The notes under the pieces were generated by a model. It was not told where the DNA came from and searched no databases. It saw only the letters and a program-made list of their open reading frames with translations. Made by a program: the position numbers and the translations under genes. A stretch of 49,848 nucleotides of DNA from JAGOTP01 sp964415465. Its GTDB lineage: Bacteria; Patescibacteriota; Patescibacteriia; 2-12-FULL-60-25. This document shows, piece by piece, positions 43,606 to 49,848 of this stretch (positions within the stretch are counted from its first letter, which is position 1; every line of letters begins with the position of its first letter). The DNA lies in assembly GCA_964415465.1 (NCBI GenBank), contig CAYQAL010000002.1:1-49848 (forward strand), written 5' to 3'.

Positions 43606-44668
43606 AGGTATGTAGCCAACGTGTATAGAGTGCGTCGTATGCAGCCGCCATTTTCTCGCGCGTGCCACGCTCCAAGACAATCGTTCGGGCGCGCTGCGCG
43701 GATTGTATGGCAAACGCCGGCTGTTGCAAACTTCGTTCAATGCTCTGTGTCCAAGCATCTACATCATCCACCGAAGCAAACTGCACGGACGTTTCATCAA
43801 ACCACTCGTGAAAGACTGGAAGATCGCTAAGAAGCAATGGCGTCGCACTGGCTGCTGCTTCCAGAACAACAATCCCCTGCCCTTCCCAACGCGACGGCAA
43901 ACAGAATAGATCCGCTTCCGCCAAACGACGCTTCACATCATCCACAACACCCAGGAATCTGACACGCGGCAAAATGCCGAGCGATTCGGTCAACCGCTCT
44001 AAACGCAACCGTTCTGGCCCATCCCCACAAATGTCCAATCGCCAGGGACGCTTCACTCGGGCGAGCGCTTTCAGAAGCGTTTCTTGGCCTTTTTGTGTAA
44101 CCAATCGTCCAATACATAACAACTGCGGAACATCTCGAAACGGACGCGGCGGACGCTGTTGAATGGTGGCAAGATCGATGCCATTCGGGATCACTGACAA
44201 CGCACTCTGAGGCGCGCCAAACTTCAAGTGGGCGTAAGCCTTCACTTCATGGGATACGCAGACAATGTGATCGGCTCGTCGAGCCGCGAAGCGACGCAAA
44301 ACCGTGCGCGACCACGGATCATCGTGATCTTCATTGTGAATCGTAGAAATCCACGGATGAATCTTCTGCCAATAGGCTGAGAACCCAGCCCAGATATCTC
44401 CTCCTAAATGGGTATGCAAAATATCCGGACGATGTTCGCGCAGTTCACGTGCAAAAAATTTCATCAACCCAAGCTTATTGTTACCCGCTGGCGACAGAAC
44501 CACGTCTATTCCGAGCGATCGAAACTCCGCCTCCATCTCGCCGCTAATCACCGATAGCAAGCGAATATCATACCGATCTTTCAAACAGCTGATCAAATCA
44601 AATACCATGCGTTCCGCCCCTCCACGGGTCAGCGCTGAAACAACGTGGGTCAGGCGTGGCTTAGACAT
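43583..44668 (-). CDS. GT4 family glycosyltransferase
   Basis: 361 residues. THVVSALTRGGAERMVFDLI at the start is the acceptor-side motif; HTHLGGDIWAGFSAYWQ near residue 85; VIPNGIDLATIQQ near residue 165; donor domain LLCIGRLVTQKGQETLLKAL near residue 185 and LFCLPSRWEGQGIVVLEAAASATPLLLSD near residue 260. Its ATG overlaps the stop of the O-antigen-ligase-like gene by 8 bp, and its end overlaps the next glycosyltransferase by 23 bp, so three genes are tightly packed in one operon. Confidence 0.93.
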   Translation of the reverse strand: MSKPRLTHVVSALTRGGAERMVFDLISCLKDRYDIRLLSVISGEMEAEFRSLGIDVVLSPAGNNKLGLMKFFARELREHRPDILHTHLGGDIWAGFSAYWQKIHPWISTIHNEDHDDPWSRTVLRRFAARRADHIVCVSHEVKAYAHLKFGAPQSALSVIPNGIDLATIQQRPPRPFRDVPQLLCIGRLVTQKGQETLLKALARVKRPWRLDICGDGPERLRLERLTESLGILPRVRFLGVVDDVKRRLAEADLFCLPSRWEGQGIVVLEAAASATPLLLSDLPVFHEWFDETSVQFASVDDVDAWTQSIERSLQQPAFAIQSAQRARTIVLERGTREKMAAAYDALYTRWLHTYAHSSGK

Positions 44669-46154
44669 CGTGAGTAACTAAGAAATCAGGGTCTTGCGTT
44701 CGCTCGCGTGAAAGCAAGATACGGCCACCCGCGAGCACAATCCCAACTGGCAACCACAACTTAGCAGACCAATACGTCGTGTTAAAAATCTGGTAAGAGA
44801 AAGCACCGATGACAGCAACAATCAGACAAGCGAACGCACGACGTTCAATCGAGTTCACCTTGAAAGCATTCCAAACTCGCCACAGCCAACGAGCAAGCAC
44901 GATCACAACGAGTCCAAACGCAGCAAACCCAATCAATCCAGTCTCCGCCAACAACTTCTGCAAAATGCCGTGTGAATCTAGTGGCGCACCAAATTCGTAG
45001 GCAAAGAGCCACGTCGCTCCGATACGCTCAGCGAATGTTCCAGCTCCCACGCCAATCCATGGGCTATTCTTGAACAAACTCCAGGCAATACCAGCCATCA
45101 TTGAACGTGAATCGGTTGAGCTTTGAACTTCGGTTCGGCTCGAGAAGACGGCCATGTAGATCGCGAGTGGAGACAAAAGAACAACGGCGGTTACTAGTTT
45201 TTGCCAATAACGTCGCACTTCCTGGCGATAATTCAAATAGATCAAACAAGCCGCTTGAAGAAGCAAGGCAATCCAAGCAGAACGCGCAAAGGTTAAGAGC
45301 GCAATCAGCGTTATGAACCCAGCGATGACATACAGGATATTCTTCTGCTGCCGATCCTGTGTAAGCGTTGCCGCACACAAGCTGATTGGCGCGATAAATA
45401 CGAGCCACTCAGCCAAGACGTTGTGATTCGTTCCAATCGGCGAAATACCGAAGATCGGCAATGGTTGAGCACGATGCAATGATCCATTAAAGACAAAGAG
45501 CGAACGGAATCCGTCCAGGGCAAAGAGTACACCTGAACCAATGAGCAACTGAAGCGTAAGGAGAAATCGACGACGAGATCGCAAAAAGTTTACTGGCAGC
45601 AACACCCAAGCGATGTACGAAAATAACACGGGACGGAGCGCATATTTCACGACCAACAAGACATTTGGCTGAGCAATCGAAAACGACGAAAGAATGTGTG
45701 CAATGACCAATAAGCTGAACGAAACTCCCAACGGCAACCAAGGCTTCCAATCCGCTTGCTTACGCTTTTGCCAAATAAATAACAACCGAAACGCCCATGC
45801 AGCTAAAGCAACCAGTGCAAGCAAATCAGCAACCGGCACATCAACAGACCCACCAAACGCACGCTCCCCTATCTCAACCGTTCCCGTAGACAGCGATACA
45901 ACCCAACCAATGAATGGAGCTCCAAAGATCGCCAAATAAAACACGAAGTACGGCGCGCGCCAAGTAATGAGAAGCACGATAATTCCAATCAAGGCAGACC
46001 AAATGCTCAGCCCAAAGCCTAAGGCGATACAAATCGCGCCTACCAAGACACATAAAAACAAACCCCAACCAATGCGCGGCCAAATTGAGCGCGTTGCGTT
46101 GAGATGATCGAACATCGTCTCGATCGTAAATTGTCGAGGAGCACCCGACGACAT
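44661..46154 (-). CDS. O-antigen ligase / Wzy-like membrane protein
   Basis: 497 residues from ATG 46154; the longer frame to 46181 would overlap the predicted -10 box. About eleven membrane segments, and the large extracellular loop typical of Wzy_C: SPWIGVGAGTFAERIGATW and PLDSHGILQKLLAETGLIGFAAF at about residues 350-400, with the conserved His. It joins or polymerises lipid-linked oligosaccharides outside the membrane. Unlike the 27768 gene it has no TPR tail. It heads a three-gene operon with two glycosyltransferases. Confidence 0.87.
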   Translation of the reverse strand: MSSGAPRQFTIETMFDHLNATRSIWPRIGWGLFLCVLVGAICIALGFGLSIWSALIGIIVLLITWRAPYFVFYLAIFGAPFIGWVVSLSTGTVEIGERAFGGSVDVPVADLLALVALAAWAFRLLFIWQKRKQADWKPWLPLGVSFSLLVIAHILSSFSIAQPNVLLVVKYALRPVLFSYIAWVLLPVNFLRSRRRFLLTLQLLIGSGVLFALDGFRSLFVFNGSLHRAQPLPIFGISPIGTNHNVLAEWLVFIAPISLCAATLTQDRQQKNILYVIAGFITLIALLTFARSAWIALLLQAACLIYLNYRQEVRRYWQKLVTAVVLLSPLAIYMAVFSSRTEVQSSTDSRSMMAGIAWSLFKNSPWIGVGAGTFAERIGATWLFAYEFGAPLDSHGILQKLLAETGLIGFAAFGLVVIVLARWLWRVWNAFKVNSIERRAFACLIVAVIGAFSYQIFNTTYWSAKLWLPVGIVLAGGRILLSRERTQDPDFLVTHDV

Positions 46155-46165
46155 GAGCCAAGAAT

Positions 46166-46171
46166 AGCATA
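46166..46171 (-). promoter_or_regulatory. -10 box before the O-antigen-ligase-like gene
   Basis: Minus-strand TATGCT ends 11 nt before the ATG. No good -35 is at the expected distance. Confidence 0.3.
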
Positions 46172-46187
46172 TCCGCTCCACTGAACG

Positions 46188-46220
46188 AAAAAAGACACCG
46201 CGCTGTGCGATGTCTTTTTT
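46188..46220. terminator. Terminator near the edge of the GC-rich island
   Basis: AAAAAAGACA (46188-46197) pairs with TGTCTTTTTT (46211-46220) across a 13-base loop; it could work on either strand. Its AT-rich make-up matches the CPR-like part of the window, so the island begins to its right. Confidence 0.7.
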
Positions 46221-46239
46221 CTCATTCCTCTCAGATACT

Positions 46240-49200
46240 CGATCGTGAGATCAAGTAGTCATCCGAGGTGAGGAGCAGACTGTGAACGGGACGCGGTGAG
46301 CGTTGGTCGTTCGTGGACACGCGAAGGCGTGTCCCAGCCTCTCCTCCGAGCCTCTTAGGGCTGTAGTTGAGTCGAGGGTGTTACCTCATGAAGGGGCGAA
46401 GGTGGGTGACCTCACGAGCGTTGGACGAGCGCTCAGCAAGGTCGGTGGGGTGGGTCAGAACGACGTGATGGTCGTCCCGTCGAACCGCGTGCACAGCTTC
46501 ACGCCGAAGGGCGTGTTGATGACGCGCGCGAGTCCGTCGATGCGCCCGAGGGGGCCGCCGGAGGAGGCGACGACCCGGTTGGTGGAGATCGTCCACCCGA
46601 TCTCCGTCCCCGACCGCCCGAGCTGGCTGGACGTCAGCGTGAGCTGGCGTCCATTGCAGTCGAAGTCGAAGCAGATGGAGGCGCCAGTGGGCCAGGTCGT
46701 GATGTCGAGGCGCCGCGCGGTGCTGTAGAGCACGCCGGCGCCGCGACCGATGGCGACGCCCATCGGGTCGTACGCGACGACGTTCCCCTGCATCGTTCCG
46801 CACCCCATGTGCCCGTCGGCCACCGACACGTCGGCGAACTCGGGGCCCATGGAGCCGGGGGTGCCGTCGACGGAGCCGATGTCGGTCGGGCTCGCGTCGG
46901 GGGTGCCGGCGTCCGGGCTGCCGGAGTCGAGCATGCCGGCGTCGACCGGGATGGTCGAGACGCAGGCGCCGCCCGAGCAGGTGGTGCTGCCCACGCACAC
47001 GCGGCCGCACCCGCCGCAGTTGGCGTTCGTGTTGAGCGGAGCCTCGCAGCCGTCGCCCACCACGTTGTTGCAGTCGCCCCAGCCCGCGTTGCACGAGCCA
47101 TAGCTGCAGGCGCCGCCCGTGCAGGCGGTGCCGGTGGCGTTGGCGCGCAGCGGGCAGAGGACGCCGCAGCCGCCGCAGTTGTTCACGTCGTTGGACGTGC
47201 TGCGGCAGACGCCGCTGCAGGGGGTCTGCCCCGTCGGGCAGGAGATGGTGCACACGCCCGCGTTGCAGGCCTGCCCCGTCGGGCAGATGCGGCCGCAGGC
47301 GCCGCAGTTGAAGTTGTCGCTCTGCGTGTCGCGGCAGATGTTGTCGCACGCCACCTGCCCCGTCGGGCAGAGGCGGCAGTCGCCGGACACGCAGGTCTGG
47401 CGGGAGCCGCACCAGTAGCCGCAGCCGCCGCAGTTCTCGTGGTCGTTGGTGAGGTTGTAGCAGAGCGGGCGCGATCGGGACCCGCAGTTCGTCTGCCCCA
47501 CGGGGCACTCCGGGGAGGGCGCGCCGACGCAGATGCCGTCGGTGCAGGACTGGCCCGGAAGGCACTGGCGGGAGCAGCCGCCGCAGTTGTTCACGTCGGT
47601 GCGGGTGTTGGTCTCGCAGCCGTCGTTCGCGTAGTAGTTGCAGTCGCCGAAGCCCGCGTTGCAGGCGAACCCGCAGGCGCTGTTCACGCAGGCGGGGGCG
47701 CTGTTCGGGCGCGCCGGGCAGGCGTTCCCGCACCGGCCGCAGTGGGCGGGGTTGTCGGTGGTCTGGATCTCGCAGCCGTTGGCCGTGAGCGAGTCGCAGT
47801 CACCGAAGCCCGCGTTGCAGGCGGAGCGGCACTGGCTGGCGGTGCACACCGGGTGGCCGTTGCCGCCCGTGGTGCACACGTTGCCGCACCGGCCGCAGTT
47901 CCCGAGGTTCGACGAGAGGTCGAGGCACACCGCGCTGCCGGAGCAGGAGGTGAGCACGACGCCGGCGTCGGTCGGGTTGCAGGCGAAGGTGCACGCGCCG
48001 CCCCCGCAGGTCGAACCGCCGGGGCAGGCGTTGCCGCACCGGCCGCAGTTGGCGGCGGCGGTGTTGAGGTCGACCTCGCAGCCGTCCACGGGGTTGCCGT
48101 TGCAGTCGGCGAAGCCGACGTCGCAGGTGAACCCGCAGGTGCTCGAGGCGCAGGTCGGGACCGCGTGCGGGCGCGCCGGGCAGCGGGTGCCGCAGACGCC
48201 GCAGTTGGTCACGCTGGTGCGCGTGTCGGTCTCGCAGCCGTCGGCCAGGCTGTTGTTGCAGTTGGCGAAGCTGGTCGCGCAGACGAAGTCGCAGCGCCCC
48301 CCGTTGCAGAGCGGGGCACTGTTCGCGCGCGCCGGGCAGGTGCCGTTGCACCGCCCGCAGTTCACCTCGTCGTTCAGGGTGTTCACCTCGCAGCCGTTGG
48401 CGATGTTGCCGTCGCAGTTCGCGCGCCCCATCTCGCAGGCGAGCGGGGCGTCGACGGCGACGTCGGGCGGCGGGATGACGACGTCGGTGGAGGCGTCGAC
48501 GATGCCGGTGTCGACCGAGCCCGCGTCGCGGGTCGGGCACTGGCAGTTGTCGTAGCCGTTCATCGCGCCGTTGCAGGTCTGCACGCCGCTGGGGCGCCCG
48601 GGGTCGTCGCCCAGGCACAGGCACTGGCGGCCGTCGCCGGGGCGGCAGAACGGCGCGCTCGCGTCGGGCGGGGTGAGGTCCTGGCAGCTCCAGCCCGTGC
48701 TGGCGGTGAGGACGCAGGTCTCGCGGCCGACGCACGCGCGCTGGCAGTTGGAGACGCAGCGGCCCTGCGCGCAGGTCTGGTCGGCGGAGCAGGTCGGGCT
48801 GCAGGCGGGGACGTCGGGCGTGACGATGACGTCGACCGAGCCCGCGTCGGGCATCGGGCACTGGCAGTTGTCGAAGCCCTCGCGGTCCTCGCTGCACACC
48901 TGGACCCCACTCGGCCGCATGAGCTGGTCGCCGGGGCAGAGGCAGACGCGCTGGTCGCCGCGTCGGCAGAAGCTCGACGAGCTGTCCGCCGGCGGCGTCA
49001 CGACGTCCATGGCCGGCGGGTTGTCCGCGACCATGGTGACGTCGCTCTGGTTGTCGGTGCCGCCGTCCGCCTCGTTGGGGCGGACGTCGGAGGCGCAGCC
49101 GGCCGCGCAGAGCGCGCCGGCGAACGCCAGGCTCTTGATGATGAACGAGAAACGAAGTCGCGCCATGGCGGGACCCTCCTGATGCGGACACCACACCTCG

Positions 49201-49250
49201 TGGCTAGCCGCGATTGAGACTTGGGCAGCTGAACCTTGAACTCGAACACC
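46240..49250. other. GC-rich single-gene island, foreign composition
   Basis: Between about 46240 and 49250 base composition changes abruptly to GC-rich with strong G/C preference at third codon positions. The island contains one gene with a strong Shine-Dalgarno sequence and a GC-rich hairpin (46315-46334, GGACACGC/GCGTGTCC) after its stop. No integrase, transposase, inverted terminal repeats or clear target duplication is visible at the edges. It is either horizontally acquired DNA or a chimeric join in the assembly. The rest of 46221-46454 shows no gene. Confidence 0.8.
46455..49166 (-). CDS. Cysteine-rich repeat lipoprotein of Myxococcota type
   Basis: 903 residues from ATG 49166, chosen because of the AGGAGGG 8-14 bp upstream and a lipoprotein-like signal (IIKSLAFAGALCAAGC, Cys 24). 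After an Asp/Pro-rich linker there are two RPSGVQTC/DNCQCP units (around 85-250) and then about fourteen repeats of the kind DGCETDTRTSVTNCGVCG followed by CPARPNSAPxCxxGxCxFxC, each of 35-45 residues with six to eight cysteines. The last 120 residues form a different, Cys-poor domain (GPEFADVSVADGHMGCGTM onward). Such proteins are abundant in Myxococcota, exported and probably surface-bound, with unknown function. Nothing else in this window resembles it. Confidence 0.85.
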   Translation of the reverse strand: MARLRFSFIIKSLAFAGALCAAGCASDVRPNEADGGTDNQSDVTMVADNPPAMDVVTPPADSSSSFCRRGDQRVCLCPGDQLMRPSGVQVCSEDREGFDNCQCPMPDAGSVDVIVTPDVPACSPTCSADQTCAQGRCVSNCQRACVGRETCVLTASTGWSCQDLTPPDASAPFCRPGDGRQCLCLGDDPGRPSGVQTCNGAMNGYDNCQCPTRDAGSVDTGIVDASTDVVIPPPDVAVDAPLACEMGRANCDGNIANGCEVNTLNDEVNCGRCNGTCPARANSAPLCNGGRCDFVCATSFANCNNSLADGCETDTRTSVTNCGVCGTRCPARPHAVPTCASSTCGFTCDVGFADCNGNPVDGCEVDLNTAAANCGRCGNACPGGSTCGGGACTFACNPTDAGVVLTSCSGSAVCLDLSSNLGNCGRCGNVCTTGGNGHPVCTASQCRSACNAGFGDCDSLTANGCEIQTTDNPAHCGRCGNACPARPNSAPACVNSACGFACNAGFGDCNYYANDGCETNTRTDVNNCGGCSRQCLPGQSCTDGICVGAPSPECPVGQTNCGSRSRPLCYNLTNDHENCGGCGYWCGSRQTCVSGDCRLCPTGQVACDNICRDTQSDNFNCGACGRICPTGQACNAGVCTISCPTGQTPCSGVCRSTSNDVNNCGGCGVLCPLRANATGTACTGGACSYGSCNAGWGDCNNVVGDGCEAPLNTNANCGGCGRVCVGSTTCSGGACVSTIPVDAGMLDSGSPDAGTPDASPTDIGSVDGTPGSMGPEFADVSVADGHMGCGTMQGNVVAYDPMGVAIGRGAGVLYSTARRLDITTWPTGASICFDFDCNGRQLTLTSSQLGRSGTEIGWTISTNRVVASSGGPLGRIDGLARVINTPFGVKLCTRFDGTTITSF

Positions 49251-49544
49251 TATCTTCAGACAATCCAGATCCATCGCACGTTGTTTTCGTTTGATGGTCC
49301 TTCCCTTTTGTTTCCTTTCCTGTTGTTCCTACAGGTTGTCGAAAGAGCCTCTTGCACAAAAAAGAACCAACCGATGAGCCTTTCAGCTTTCTTTGTCAGT
49401 TCCGTGAGGTGCAACGCTCCATCGACTGGCTCATGACTAAGCCCAGCGAGGAACGCGCTTTCTTACCATGAGTAATAATAAAAGTCAAGAAAACCCCTAG
49501 ATTTTAAGTAAAATACACGAAAATATAAAAAACTATTTGGATAC
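49167..49544. other. Non-coding stretch between the island and the 16S terminator
   Basis: Apart from the Shine-Dalgarno sequence and probable promoter of the cysteine-rich gene (49167-49250), I see no supported gene. Composition drops to AT-rich after about 49250, which marks the right edge of the island. A minus-strand frame of about 60 codons (near 49450-49260) has no start codon or recognisable motif. Confidence 0.5.
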
Positions 49545-49578
49545 AAAACACCCTGAACTGTTGAGTCCAGGGTGTTTT
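49545..49578. terminator. Terminator downstream of the 16S rRNA gene
   Basis: AAAACACCCTG (49545-49555) pairs with CAGGGTGTTTT (49568-49578), extended by ACT/AGT across one mismatch, loop GTTG. On the minus strand it ends in T4, about 125 bp beyond the 16S 3' end. Confidence 0.8.
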
Positions 49579-49702
49579 CCCTTTGAACCTTCAGAAAAGT
49601 GACCGCAATGAAACGTCTGACTTTGACGTATTCTTAAACAAGAATATTCGACCGTCGGGTGATAGATAATGCGCCGTAGCGTCTTATCAAATTTCTCCCT
49701 AG

Positions 49703-49848
49703 AAAGGAGGTGATCCATGCGCAGCTTCCGCTACACATGCCTTGTTACGACTTAGTCCCTATCATCGGCTCTACCTTCGTTCCCTCATCAGGACCTTCGG
49801 GTATTTCCGACTCTCTTGACTTGACGGGCGGTGAGTACAAGACCCGAG
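49703..49848 (-). rRNA. rrs: 16S ribosomal RNA, 3' end only
   Basis: The minus strand reads the conserved end of 16S rRNA: the CTTGTACTCACCGCCCGTC decoding-site region near the window edge, TAAGTCGTAACAAGG, and the terminal GGATCACCTCCTTT with the anti-Shine-Dalgarno sequence CCTCC. The gene continues past the window, so about 146 bases are visible. The bases TACTCACC replace the usual TACACACC, a feature I associate with CPR bacteria. Confidence 0.97.

Noticed and set aside
46455..49166. Periodic repeats in the island as a CRISPR array
   Set aside because: The repeats are imperfect, in frame, vary in spacing and encode Cys-rich protein units.
46809..49217. Very long plus-strand open frame (about 800 codons) in the GC-rich island
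   Set aside because: It is antisense to the cysteine-rich gene; the translation is a monotonous Ala/Val/Gly/Arg sequence, as expected from a reversed GC-rich reading frame.
46240..49250. Transposon or integron origin of the GC-rich island
   Set aside because: No transposase or integrase, no terminal inverted repeats and no target-site duplication could be found at the approximate edges.
49236..49436. Small plus-strand open frame of 66 codons before the 16S gene
   Set aside because: No motif, no initiation context and low-complexity hydrophobic stretch; considered chance.

Overview
The window looks like part of a Candidatus Patescibacteria (CPR) genome assembled from a metagenome. The support is the 3' end of the 16S rRNA (minus strand, from 49703 to the window edge), which carries a CPR-like variant next to the 1400 region, together with many small glycosyltransferase and methyltransferase genes, a VanW protein, and an ECF sigma / DUF5667 / large surface protein block. 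I cannot place it below phylum level; an ABY1-type lineage is only a guess. One 100-N gap (4858-4957) is almost certainly an artificial scaffold join inside infB, because identical 55-bp sequences flank it.

Layout. 1-1350: 3' part of a VanW gene. 1381-1600: a promoter, a foldable unannotated RNA and a terminator. 1651-2910: trxA-trxB. 3078-3641: a beta-carbonic-anhydrase-like protein, then a row of hairpins and a terminator. 3829-5990: infB. 6074-32.7 kb: a long surface-glycan locus with sugar-nucleotide enzymes (epimerase, gmd, fcl, a UDP-glucuronate-decarboxylase-like fusion), an ABC-2 polysaccharide exporter (permease plus ATPase with C-terminal domain), a pyruvyltransferase-like protein, eight GT-B glycosyltransferases, one GT-A-like protein, one GT2-membrane fusion, a Wzy/ligase-TPR protein and seven SAM methyltransferases. 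It ends with a GtrA-like protein. 33261-39219: a 1305-residue probable S-layer protein, a membrane DUF5667-like protein and an ECF sigma factor. 39402-46154: three more glycosyltransferases, YraN, small membrane proteins, a methyltransferase and a second O-antigen-ligase-like protein.

About 46.24-49.25 kb is very different: a very GC-rich island with one 903-residue cysteine-rich lipoprotein gene in the style of Myxococcota, with its own strong Shine-Dalgarno sequence. It is either a recent transfer or a chimeric assembly. To its right lie a terminator and the 3' end of the 16S gene, with no 23S gene downstream of it.

Together the genes describe a cell that builds an elaborate, probably fucose-containing and methylated surface glycan, exports it by an ABC transporter and/or assembles it with Wzy/ligase enzymes, and covers itself with a large surface protein that may be controlled by its own sigma factor. 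The least expected signal is at translation starts: of 41 start codons I examined outside the GC-rich island, 38 have a pyrimidine at -1, 28 have T, and 11 are preceded by CCT, while Shine-Dalgarno sequences are rare. Several promoters sit so close to the start codon that the mRNAs should be leaderless or nearly so.
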